Origin: an uncultured Collinsella sp.
GTDB lineage: Bacteria; Actinomycetota; Coriobacteriia; Coriobacteriales; Coriobacteriaceae
Assembly: GCA_900541205.1 (NCBI GenBank)
Contig: UQIV01000020.1
Span: forward strand, 1-47,271
Direction of reading: 5' to 3'
DNA length: 47,271 bases
Shown piece after piece: positions 15,249 through 22,779 of the stretch. The notes below the pieces were generated by a model. The model saw only the letters and a list, made by a program, of their open reading frames with translations, was not told the origin of the DNA and did no database searches. The position numbers were made by a program, and so were the translations under genes. The first letter of the stretch is position 1, and every line of letters begins with the position of its first letter.

Positions 15249-16026
15249 CGCGCTGCTTGAGCGCTTGGCGGCTCTGCCTGTGCGTACCACGCAGGAGCGT
15301 TACCGCCACGAGCTCAAATATCTCATTAACGAGGGTGAGCACGCCGCGCTTGCCTGTCGCATGGCGCCGGTATTTAAGCTGGACAAGCATGCGCGGGCGG
15401 GCGGTTACACCATTCGCAGCCTGTATTTTGACGACTACTGCAACTCGGCCTACGAGGAAAAAGACGCCGGCATTCTCATGCGCAAAAAGTATCGCGTACG
15501 CATCTATAACGGCAGCGACAAGGTGATTAAGCTCGAGCGCAAAAAGAAGTACGGTAGCTGGATCTATAAGGAGGACGCGCCGCTCACATGTGGCGAGTTT
15601 GAGCAGATTCTGGCTGGCGACTACGGCTTTTTGCTGAGGAGCCCGCACCAACTCTGTCGCGAGTTCTACATCGAGTGCATCTGCAACATGATGCGCCCGC
15701 GGACCATCGTGGATTACGAGCGCGAGCCGTGGGTGATGGACGAGGGCACCGTGCGCGTTACGTTTGACATGAACGTGCGTGCCGCGGTGGGTAGCTTTGA
15801 CATCTTTGACGCGACCTTGCCCGCGCTGCCCGTTCTGGAGCCCGGCAAGCTGGTGATGGAGGTCAAGTTTACGGAGTTTTGCCCGCAGCTGGTGCGCGAT
15901 ATGGTGCCGCCGGGCGCGGCTGAGCTTACGGCGGTCTCTAAGTACTGCCTGTGTTACGAAAAGACCGCCTACCTGCGCGGATTTAACTACTGGGAATCGG
16001 ATTTTGGGAACCGAGGGGATATTTAG
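15235..16026 (+). CDS. VTC-domain protein (polyphosphate polymerase type)
   Basis: The protein has 263 aa from ATG 15235, overlapping the CotH gene by 14 bases. It is essentially one VTC domain. The basic tunnel residues are visible: RYRHELKY (22-29), R61, RKKYRVRIY (83-91), KLERKKK (99-105), RVTFDMNVR (174-182). The acidic metal ligands are in YERE (161-164) and MEVKF (208-212). In yeast this fold makes polyphosphate from ATP. It has no membrane segment and probably docks on the DUF4956 protein encoded next. The pairing CotH-VTC-DUF4956 recurs in Gram-positive genomes as far as I know. Product and partner here are inferred. Confidence 0.88.
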   Translation: MRRASALLERLAALPVRTTQERYRHELKYLINEGEHAALACRMAPVFKLDKHARAGGYTIRSLYFDDYCNSAYEEKDAGILMRKKYRVRIYNGSDKVIKLERKKKYGSWIYKEDAPLTCGEFEQILAGDYGFLLRSPHQLCREFYIECICNMMRPRTIVDYEREPWVMDEGTVRVTFDMNVRAAVGSFDIFDATLPALPVLEPGKLVMEVKFTEFCPQLVRDMVPPGAAELTAVSKYCLCYEKTAYLRGFNYWESDFGNRGDI

Positions 16027-16029
16027 ACC

Positions 16030-16695
16030 ATGAGCACCAGGGACTATTTTAAGAACTCCGTCTTGGAGGCGTTTGGTCAGGTCGACCCTGCCAAGATTGG
16101 CCTTTCGCTGTTCGTGGCGCTCGCCATGGGCATCCTGATCTATTACGTCTACAAGCGCTTTTTTACCGGCGTGGTTTATTCGCGTAGCTTTGCCGTGACG
16201 CTTGTGGGCATGTGCGTGCTTACCTGCATGGTCACGCTCGCGATCTCGACGAACGTGGTCATCTCGCTCGGTATGGTCGGTGCTCTGTCTATCGTCCGCT
16301 ACCGTACGGCGGTTAAGGACCCGCTCGACCTGCTGTATCTGTTTTGGGCCATTACCACGGGTATTACGGCCGGTGCCGGCATGTATGCGCTCGTGGGGCT
16401 CACGGCGGTGGTGATCGTGGTGATGATCGCCGGCTTTGCGAGCCACCAGGACAAGGCGCGCGTGTACATGATGGTCATCCACTACACGGGGCAGACCACG
16501 GGTGACGATATCGTGCGTGCATTTGGTCGCACCAAGTTCACCGTTAAGTCCAAGACCATGCGCGGCGACAAGGTCGAGATGGCCGTCGAGGTCTTTTCGG
16601 ACGGCGTTGACATGTCCTATGCCGACGCCATTCGCGCGCTCGATGGCGTCGAGGACCTAACGCTCATCCAGTACAACGGCGAGTATCACGGGTAG
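16030..16695 (+). CDS. DUF4956 membrane protein
   Basis: The protein has 221 aa from ATG 16030, three bases after the VTC stop. Four membrane helices lie between about residues 22 and 136. The loop GMVGALSIVRYRTAVKDP (81-98) is the DUF4956 signature. A cytosolic ferredoxin-like tail follows (140-221). DUF4956 genes commonly sit beside VTC genes, so this may be the membrane channel or anchor for the VTC protein. It is the last gene of the operon; the downstream intergenic region is highly structured. Confidence 0.85.
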   Translation: MSTRDYFKNSVLEAFGQVDPAKIGLSLFVALAMGILIYYVYKRFFTGVVYSRSFAVTLVGMCVLTCMVTLAISTNVVISLGMVGALSIVRYRTAVKDPLDLLYLFWAITTGITAGAGMYALVGLTAVVIVVMIAGFASHQDKARVYMMVIHYTGQTTGDDIVRAFGRTKFTVKSKTMRGDKVEMAVEVFSDGVDMSYADAIRALDGVEDLTLIQYNGEYHG

Positions 16696-16699
16696 GACC

Positions 16700-16890
16700 C
16701 TAGCGAGCAGATTGTACAAAGAGGGGCGCTCCTGGTCGAGCATACGTCAGCGAGCGGGTAGCTGCCGTGGCGAGGTGCCACGAAAGAGGAGCGACGCGTA
16801 CTTCATGTACGCGAGCGACGGTTTGAGCGGCAGATCGCCCGGCAGATGCCCGCGCAGCGTCGAGCAGTCCGGCGTTCGTTAGAACGCCGG
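16700..16890. other. Structured intergenic region after the pel operon
   Basis: Several nested inverted repeats are packed here. These are GTGGC/GCCAC near 16767-16781, GCTGCCG with CGGCAG, and GCGTAC-TTCAT-GTACGC near 16796-16813. A perfect 9-bp stem with a GTTA loop, CCGGCGTTC/GAACGCCGG, lies at 16869-16890. No T-run is present. The apex ACTTCATGT resembles that of the hairpin at 24411-24526. A structured RNA, a mobile palindromic element or an unusual terminator would all fit. Confidence 0.4.
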
Positions 16891-16937
16891 AACGAACAGG
16901 TATCATGGTGAAAGCGATTTCAATGACAGGGGTGCTC

Positions 16938-17918
16938 GTGGTAAAGATGAAGGATGTGGCCGAGCTGGCGGGCGTTTCGAGCGCCGCCGTCTCGCGCTAC
17001 CTCAACGGTGGGTATATCTCGGCGGACAAGGCCGAGCGCATTAAGCAGGCAATCGAGCTGACCGGATACGTGCGGTCCAGTCAGGCTCGTGCGCTGCGCA
17101 CCGGCTCCACCAAGCTCATCGGCGTCATCGTGCCCAAGATCAACTCGGAATCCGTGAGCCGCATTACCGCTGGCATTGGCCAGGTGCTCGGTCGCCGTGG
17201 CTACCAGATGCTGCTTGCCAATACCGACAACGTCCCCGATCGCGAGCTCGAATACCTCGATTTATTCCAAAATCACCCAGTTGATGGCATTGTGCTGGTG
17301 GCAACCATGATCACCGACGAGCATCGCCGGGCGATTGAGTCGTGCCGCGTGCCCATCGTGCTGATCGGCCAGAATGTTGAGGGCGCGGCGTGCGTCTATC
17401 ATGACGATTACGAGGCCGCCTTTGAGCTGGGTCATGCGCTTGCGGGTCGCGTGGACGGTAAGATCGCCTACATTGGAGTTTCCGAGGAGGACCGCGCTGC
17501 CGGTTATGACCGCCGTCGCGGTTTTGAGGCCGGCTTGCGCGCAGCGGGTAACCCGCTCGATGCCGCCTTGATTCGTCGGGGCTCGTTTACGCTCGACTCG
17601 GGCTATTGTGCGGCGCATGAGCTGCTTTCCGTCGCTCCCGATGTTTCGTTTATCGCCTGTGCGACCGACACCATGGCGGCGGGCGCGCTGCGTGCCATCG
17701 ATGAGGTTCGCGGCATGGGCGAGGGTATACACCGCGTGAGCGGTTTTGGCGACAACGCGTTTTTGCGCGCGCTGACGGGCGGCATTCCCACCGTGCATTA
17801 TGGGTATCTGACCAGTGGCGTCGAGGCCACCAGTATGCTGCTCGACACGCTCGATGGCGTGGAGGGGGAGCGCGGTCTAAAGACGCTCAAGCTCGGCCAT
17901 CAACTGATGAATGTCTAG
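16938..17918 (+). CDS. LacI-family repressor of the sucrose genes
   Basis: The protein has 326 aa if it starts at GTG 16938, which has AGGGG five bases upstream; ATG 16905, 16923 and 16947 are alternatives. The LacI helix-turn-helix is clear: MKDVAELAGVSSAAVSRYLN, with a hinge helix near SQARALRTGST. The periplasmic-binding-protein-like effector domain follows (LIGVIVPKINSESVSRI, DGIVLVATM, AYIGVSEEDR). It is directly upstream of a sucrose PTS gene with two LacI-type operators, so it is probably the ScrR-like local repressor. The effector would be sucrose-6-phosphate or a related sugar phosphate. Confidence 0.88.
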   Translation: MVKMKDVAELAGVSSAAVSRYLNGGYISADKAERIKQAIELTGYVRSSQARALRTGSTKLIGVIVPKINSESVSRITAGIGQVLGRRGYQMLLANTDNVPDRELEYLDLFQNHPVDGIVLVATMITDEHRRAIESCRVPIVLIGQNVEGAACVYHDDYEAAFELGHALAGRVDGKIAYIGVSEEDRAAGYDRRRGFEAGLRAAGNPLDAALIRRGSFTLDSGYCAAHELLSVAPDVSFIACATDTMAAGALRAIDEVRGMGEGIHRVSGFGDNAFLRALTGGIPTVHYGYLTSGVEATSMLLDTLDGVEGERGLKTLKLGHQLMNV

Positions 17919-18006
17919 GCTTTGGGCGTGTCTGCCTGCCTCTGAGCCGCCTTTTTTTGCCGTAAAACTACCATTCGCCGGCTTTTTCCTACCGTTCACC
18001 CTACTA

Positions 18007-18020
18007 TGAAAACGATTACA
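18007..18020. promoter_or_regulatory. LacI/cre-like operator 1
   Basis: TGAAAACGATTACA is a near-palindrome with central CG that fits the consensus for LacI/CcpA-family operators (TGWNANCGNTNWCA). It is one of two identical copies in front of the PTS gene and is the likely target of the repressor encoded just upstream. Confidence 0.75.
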
Positions 18021-18032
18021 GACATATGAAAC

Positions 18033-18046
18033 TGAAAACGATTACA
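18033..18046. promoter_or_regulatory. LacI/cre-like operator 2
   Basis: A second exact copy of TGAAAACGATTACA lies 26 bp (centre to centre) after the first. That is close to two and a half helical turns, so two dimers would bind on opposite faces. The CATATG between the copies could be a -10 element, which the repressor would cover. Confidence 0.75.
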
Positions 18047-18102
18047 GTGTAAGTGTGAAAGATGGCCGGGTGCACATGCGCCCGTTGGAGGAAAGGGAAG
18101 TT

Positions 18103-19503
18103 ATGGACTACCGCAAATCAGCCCAAGAGGTGCTCGACAACGTCGGTGGCGCCGACAACGTTGTTTCGGCCGCACACTGCGCCACGCGTCTACGCCTGGT
18201 GATTGCCGATAATTCCAACGTTAACAAGGAGGCCCTCGAGAATATCGACGGCGCCAAGGGCGTCTTTGAGGCCCAGGGCCAGCTCCAGATTATTTTTGGC
18301 ACTGGCACCGTCAACAAGGTCTACGATGAGTTCATTGCGCTCAGCGGCGTCGAGGCTGCCACCAAGGCCGAGGTCAAGGAGGCAGCGGCGCAGCAGCAGA
18401 ACATCTTTATGCGTGCCATTAAGGTGCTCGGCGACGTCTTTGTCCCCATCATCCCCGCCATCGTGGCTTCGGGCCTGCTGCTGGGCATTATGAGCGCCCT
18501 CAACTTTATGGCCTCCAACGGCTTTATCGCGCTCGACACCAATAACTTTATTTATAAGATTGCCGACCTGGTCTCGGGCACGTCCTTTGGCATTCTGCAG
18601 ATCCTGATCGGTTACTCCGCGGCTAAGGCCTTTGGCGCCAACCCGTACCTGGGCGCCGTCGTCGGTGGTGCATTCATCAACTCCTCGCTGCAGAGCGCCT
18701 ATACGGTTGCCTCCGAGGGCGTGCAGACCATGGTCAACGTCATCCCCGGCGTGTACAGCTTTGAGTGGGTCGGCTATCAGGGTCATGTGATCCCCATCGT
18801 CATCGCCTGTGCCATTCTCGCCTTCCTCGAGAAGCGCCTGCACAAGATCGTTCCCGAGATGTTCGATCTCTTTGTGACCCCGCTCGTCTCGGTGTTCGTG
18901 ACCGTGCTCGTGACGCTCGTTGCCGTCGGCCCCATCTTTGTCTGGGCCGAGAACGCCATCCTCGGTCTGATCCAGGCCCTGCTGACCCTGCCCTTCGGCA
19001 TCGGTTCCTTTATCGTTGGCCTGTTCTATGCCCCCACGGTCGTTACCGGTATCCACCAGATGTACACCGCCATCGACCTGGGCCAGCTCGCCCAGTACGG
19101 CGTGACCTATTGGCTGCCCATCGCCAGCGCTGCCAATATCGCCCAGGGTGGCGCCGCGCTCGCCGTTGCCTTTAAGACCCGCGATGCCAAGATCAAGGGC
19201 CTGGCGCTCCCTTCGGCCCTGTCCGCCTTCATGGGCATTACCGAGCCTGCCATCTTTGGTGTGAACCTGCGCTTCTTTAAGCCCTTCATCGCCGGCTGCA
19301 TCGGCGGCGGCTGCGGTGCCCTGGTCTGCGCGCTCACCTCGCTTGCTGCTTCCGGCACCGGCGTTACCGGTATCTTCGGTATCCTGCTGTGCCTGGCCCA
19401 GCCCGTGCAGTACGCGATCATGTTTGCGGTCGCCGCGCTGGTTTCCTTTGGCGTCTCGTTTGTCCTGTACAAGGACGAGCCCAAGGCTTCCGAGCAGGCC
19501 TAA
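18103..19503 (+). CDS. scrA: PTS sucrose-type transporter, EIIBC
   Basis: The protein has 466 aa. I chose ATG 18103 because GGAGG and AGGGAAG precede it; a GTG at 18055 would add 16 residues that do not belong to the family. The EIIB domain (1-90) carries the phospho-site Cys26 in AAHCATRLRL. The EIIC domain (about 105-460) has the ten-helix pattern and the GITEPAIFGVNLR signature of the glucose/sucrose superfamily. No EIIA is fused, so a separate EIIA-Glc type protein elsewhere must supply phosphate. With the hydrolase gene next to it, sucrose is the most likely substrate. Trehalose or another beta-fructoside cannot be excluded. Confidence 0.88.
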   Translation: MDYRKSAQEVLDNVGGADNVVSAAHCATRLRLVIADNSNVNKEALENIDGAKGVFEAQGQLQIIFGTGTVNKVYDEFIALSGVEAATKAEVKEAAAQQQNIFMRAIKVLGDVFVPIIPAIVASGLLLGIMSALNFMASNGFIALDTNNFIYKIADLVSGTSFGILQILIGYSAAKAFGANPYLGAVVGGAFINSSLQSAYTVASEGVQTMVNVIPGVYSFEWVGYQGHVIPIVIACAILAFLEKRLHKIVPEMFDLFVTPLVSVFVTVLVTLVAVGPIFVWAENAILGLIQALLTLPFGIGSFIVGLFYAPTVVTGIHQMYTAIDLGQLAQYGVTYWLPIASAANIAQGGAALAVAFKTRDAKIKGLALPSALSAFMGITEPAIFGVNLRFFKPFIAGCIGGGCGALVCALTSLAASGTGVTGIFGILLCLAQPVQYAIMFAVAALVSFGVSFVLYKDEPKASEQA

Positions 19504-19523
19504 GAGCTTTTGATTGAGGGGAT

Positions 19524-19552
19524 GCCCGCGGGTCGTATGCTCGCGGGCGTTT
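19524..19552 (+). terminator. Hairpin between the PTS and hydrolase genes
   Basis: GCCCGCG (19524-19530) pairs with CGCGGGC (19542-19548), and a short TTT follows. It could reduce read-through from the PTS gene into the hydrolase gene, or protect the upstream mRNA end. It is weaker than a full terminator. Confidence 0.4.
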
Positions 19553-19610
19553 CCCGTATCTGGTGCCGATCTCTGGTGTCTTGTAACTTTCGATCCGTTA
19601 GGACTTTGAT

Positions 19611-21152
19611 ATGTCTAATGCACTTGGTCGCGACCTTGCAAAGCTGGTCGCCGCTGTTGACGCCGCCGCCTCTGAGTGCGGTCATGGCGCGTATGGCCAG
19701 CGCTTCCATATTATGCCGCCGGCGGGCTGGCTCAACGACCCCAACGGTCTTTGCCAAGCGGGCGGCGTGTTTCACGCGTACTTCCAGTATGCCCCGTTTG
19801 ATGCGAACGGCGGCGTAAAGATGTGGGGCCATGCCACAAGCCGCGACCTTATGAACTGGGAATATGTTGGTGCCCCGCTGCTGCCCGACGAGCCGTTCGA
19901 TTGCCATGGCGTGTATTCAGGCTCCGCGCTTGCCGAGGACGGCCGCATTCGCGTGCTCTATACGGGCAACGTTAAGCTTTCCGATGCGGACGGCACGTAC
20001 GACTACGTCAATACCGGCCGTCGCGCCGATACTGTTTATGTCGAGAGCGTTGATGGCCTTGCCGGTCGGGAGTTCAGCCAAAAGCGCGTGGTGCTGGCGT
20101 CCGATAATTATCCCGAGGATTTGACCTGCCACGTGCGTGACCCCAAGGTGTGGCGCGATGATGACGGGCGTTACCACATGGTGCTGGGCGCGCGTCGTCG
20201 CGTGGATGGGCCGCATGTCGATAGTCGATTTTGCGCCATGCACGGCGAGGGTGCCGGGCGCGATGTGGGCGAGATCCTGGTGTATGGCTCGGCCGATATG
20301 CTGAGTTGGGAGCTCGAGAGTCGTGTGTCTACGCCCGAGCGCTTTGGCTTTATGTGGGAGTGCCCGGGATACCTTGAGCTTGAGCCGGATGGCGGTGTAC
20401 CGGCGAAGTGGCTGTCCTTCTCTCCCCAGGGTCTTGAGGGCGGTCGTTGGGACCGCGGCAATGTGTATGCAGCGGGCTACATGCCTGTAACGGGCGACAT
20501 TACGGGTGGCAATGACGCTTATGAGCTGGGCGAGTTCCGCCTGTGGGATGCCGGCTTTGATTTCTACGCGCCGCAGGAGTTTACGTCCGAGGATGGTCGC
20601 CACATTCTGATCGGCTGGATGGGCATGCCCGATGAGCCGACCTATGGCAACGCGCCCACCGTGGCGTGCGGCTGGCAGCACTGCATGACGGTGCCGCGTG
20701 AGCTTACAGCTGGTGCTGGCGGCGTGGTGCTGCAGCAGCCGGTGCGCGAGATCGAGCACCATTATGCCTCGGTGCGTGTGGGGGAGGGGTCGTTGGAGGT
20801 TGCCGGCGATACCTGCTTTGACGTTGTTGTCGACGGCGTCGACGACGCGTTTACCGCGACCGTTGATGGCGAGCTGAAGCTGGCGTTAATGCCCGCCGAG
20901 GGCGAACTGCCTCCGCGCTTTGAGATGCGATTTACCGATGAGGGTCGCGCTTCTGCCGGCTGCGGTCGTACCGTGCGCTGGGAGCCCGTCGACGAGGTTC
21001 GTAACGTGCGCATTGTTGGCGATGCCTCGTCGGTCGAGGTGTTTGTGAATGATGGCTCGCTCGTGTTCTCGACGCGCATCTATCCTGAGGCCTATGGCGT
21101 GACCGTTGACGCCCCGGGTGCGAGCGTGACCTGTCACACGCTCAACATCTAG
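19611..21152 (+). CDS. scrB: Sucrose-6-phosphate hydrolase (GH32)
   Basis: The protein has 513 aa, slightly longer than most family members, starting at ATG 19611 after TTAGGA. GH32 catalytic motifs are present: WLNDPNG with nucleophile Asp43, RDPK with Asp177, and WECPGY with acid/base Glu250. The five-blade propeller is followed by the C-terminal beta-sandwich (VEVFVNDGS). The enzyme would split the sucrose-6-phosphate delivered by the PTS into glucose-6-phosphate and fructose. No signal peptide is visible, which fits a cytoplasmic enzyme. A strong terminator follows. Confidence 0.93.
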   Translation: MSNALGRDLAKLVAAVDAAASECGHGAYGQRFHIMPPAGWLNDPNGLCQAGGVFHAYFQYAPFDANGGVKMWGHATSRDLMNWEYVGAPLLPDEPFDCHGVYSGSALAEDGRIRVLYTGNVKLSDADGTYDYVNTGRRADTVYVESVDGLAGREFSQKRVVLASDNYPEDLTCHVRDPKVWRDDDGRYHMVLGARRRVDGPHVDSRFCAMHGEGAGRDVGEILVYGSADMLSWELESRVSTPERFGFMWECPGYLELEPDGGVPAKWLSFSPQGLEGGRWDRGNVYAAGYMPVTGDITGGNDAYELGEFRLWDAGFDFYAPQEFTSEDGRHILIGWMGMPDEPTYGNAPTVACGWQHCMTVPRELTAGAGGVVLQQPVREIEHHYASVRVGEGSLEVAGDTCFDVVVDGVDDAFTATVDGELKLALMPAEGELPPRFEMRFTDEGRASAGCGRTVRWEPVDEVRNVRIVGDASSVEVFVNDGSLVFSTRIYPEAYGVTVDAPGASVTCHTLNI

Positions 21153-21190
21153 GCGATTCGTTGCATATCGGCGCTATACTGCAGCCGTTG

Positions 21191-21226
21191 CCCACGATGC
21201 GGGGAACATCCGCATCGTGGGTTTTT
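21191..21226 (+). terminator. Strong intrinsic terminator after scrB
   Basis: A perfect 12-bp stem, CCCACGATGCGG (21191-21202) with CCGCATCGTGGG (21210-21221), has a 7-nt loop and is followed by TTTTTGTTTT. It ends the sucrose operon. The next gene's ribosome site begins only a few bases later. Confidence 0.92.
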
Positions 21227-21247
21227 GTTTTGGAGGGAAGGTGCCGT

Positions 21248-22252
21248 ATGGGCGTACAGCAGTTAGAAGAGGCCTGGGCTGCAAGGGCCGGCGCGCGTGA
21301 GGCGCGGTTGCTTGCGGCCTCGCATGTTCCGGCGGCGCTGTCTCTGTTGGGGATTGTGCGTCCCGGTGACCGCCTGGTGGCCTTTGCGGACGACTTTGCC
21401 GATGCGTTTGCGAGCGGCTTTGATTGCTGCGATGTCGCGCTGGTGGGCTCGGCGTCCGCCGAGGCGTTTGCCGCTGCGTCCGAGGGCATTGATGCTTTGT
21501 TTGATGCCGAGGGTCCGCACCTGTGGTGGTTCGTCAACTCCATCGGCGGGTTTGGTCTGCGTGTGCCCGATCTGCGCGCTCTGGGTCGGGCGGCGCGTGA
21601 GGCCCATGCGCTGCTGGTTGTAGACAACACCGTGGCGTCGGCTTTTGGCTGCGATCCGCTGCGGCTGGGTGCTGTGCTGTCGTTCGAAGCGCTTGACCGC
21701 GTGTGCGCCGGTGATGCTCCGCGCAAGTTGGTTGCCGTATCGGTCGCGCGCTCGCAGCTCAAGCGCCATCGCGTGGATGCTGCGGCTGAGTGCGCGCACG
21801 CCCTGCTTGAGGGCCGTGGCTTGGCCAAGCTTGATTTGCCTGCTGACGAGGCCGGTGTATTGGAGCGCGGACTGGACTCGCTCGAAGCCCGCATGCAGGC
21901 GCATTTCGACCGCGCCCGTGCGCTGGCCGAGTACCTGGCTGCGAACGAGATGGTGCGCAACGTGCGCTATCCTGGGCTGAGCTCGCATCCCGACCATGCG
22001 GTTGCAACCGGCATCCTGGCGCATGGCTTTGGCCCGGCAGTTGAATTTGACCTTATCGAGCTTAGCGCGGGAGAGCTGTTCGATGCTTTGCCGGGGGAGT
22101 TTCGCACATCGCCTGCCGGCGGCGCAACGACGCGTCTTTCGGCCCCACGCGGCAAGCAGGGGAGCACCATCCGTCTCTTCGCCGGCACCGATGACCCCTT
22201 GATCGTGGCCGCCACCCTAGACAGCGCCCTCCGTAAATTAGCTACTCTTTGA
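21248..22252 (+). CDS. Cys/Met-metabolism PLP-fold protein lacking the canonical lysine
   Basis: The protein has 334 aa from ATG 21248, preceded by GGAGGGAAGG. Overall it follows the cystathionine gamma-synthase fold: LLVVDNTVASAFGCDPLRLGA (with Asp126 of DNT), then near the end YPGLSSHPDH, GFGPAVEFDL and STIRLFAGTDDP. The segment that should read VVHSATKYL, with the PLP-binding lysine, reads LSFEALDRV instead, placing Asp150 where the lysine belongs. The tyrosine/arginine start region is also reduced, and the protein is 50 or more residues shorter than active enzymes. It is therefore probably a catalytically dead or repurposed relative. It stands alone after a terminator and converges on a ModE-type gene with an 11-base overlap. 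Confidence 0.75.
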   Translation: MGVQQLEEAWAARAGAREARLLAASHVPAALSLLGIVRPGDRLVAFADDFADAFASGFDCCDVALVGSASAEAFAAASEGIDALFDAEGPHLWWFVNSIGGFGLRVPDLRALGRAAREAHALLVVDNTVASAFGCDPLRLGAVLSFEALDRVCAGDAPRKLVAVSVARSQLKRHRVDAAAECAHALLEGRGLAKLDLPADEAGVLERGLDSLEARMQAHFDRARALAEYLAANEMVRNVRYPGLSSHPDHAVATGILAHGFGPAVEFDLIELSAGELFDALPGEFRTSPAGGATTRLSAPRGKQGSTIRLFAGTDDPLIVAATLDSALRKLATL

Positions 22253-22586
22253 TGCTGGCGATGAGGGCGTTGGCTTTGGTGGCAATGACGTTGTTGATGT
22301 CGGCCTGCAGCTCCTCGTAGACCGCTATGGCTCGCTCGCCGGCGGGGGTGAGGGTGGATCCGCGGGCTCCGTCGCGCTCGATGAGTTTGCAGCCCAGCTG
22401 ACCTTCGGCCTCGTTCACGATGCGCCAGGCCTTGGAATACGCCATGCCCATGCTCTTGGCGGCGCGGTTGAGCGAGTGCTCGCGGGCAATCCCCTGCAGC
22501 AGCAAGACGCAGCCGTGTCCAAACACGCCCGGCAGATCCTTGTTGCACGCTTGAATGACCAACTTTGCCGTCGTCTTGTACTCCAT
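22242..22586 (-). CDS. ModE-type winged-helix regulator (DNA-binding domain only)
   Basis: About 114 aa on the minus strand from ATG 22586; a GTG at 22595 is an alternative start, with GGGGAG upstream of both. The sequence LLLQGIAREHSLNRAAKSMGMAYSKAWRIVN and LIERDGARGSTLTPAGERAI is the LysR-type winged helix found at the N-terminus of ModE. The molybdate-binding domains are missing, so it is a stand-alone regulator whose ligand, if any, is unknown. The 3' end overlaps the convergent PLP-fold gene. The 190-bp region to guaB holds both divergent promoters. Confidence 0.8.
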   Translation of the reverse strand: MEYKTTAKLVIQACNKDLPGVFGHGCVLLLQGIAREHSLNRAAKSMGMAYSKAWRIVNEAEGQLGCKLIERDGARGSTLTPAGERAIAVYEELQADINNVIATKANALIASIKE

Positions 22587-22595
22587 ACGCTCCAC

Positions 22596-22779
22596 GTCTC
22601 CCCGCTAAAGTGTTTGCTGGGCAAACGCAAAGCCTGCGTCAAACCCTCGTGTGCTCTTCTTAAATCATGCATTGTAGCAGTCAAAGTGCGTTAAGATACT
22701 TCCCCAGTATTGGGCGCCCAAGGTTGGGCTGGGTCCTACGAGGCCTGCAGCCGACCGGTCGCATGGAAAAAGGAGAAAC
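22596..22779. promoter_or_regulatory. Divergent promoter region and guaB leader
   Basis: TTAAGATAC at 22691-22699 contains a -10-like TAAGAT for guaB; no clear -35 is visible. The leader then carries GCCCAA-GG-TTGGGC (22716-22729) and several smaller GC-rich palindromes before AAAAAGGAG and the guaB start. The leader could be a purine-responsive structure, but I cannot match it to a known riboswitch. Confidence 0.35.

Noticed and set aside
22730..22745. Guanidine-II (mini-ykkC) riboswitch hairpin in the guaB leader
   Set aside because: CCT-ACG-AGG looks like one half, but the second ACGR hairpin is missing and guaB is not a typical target.
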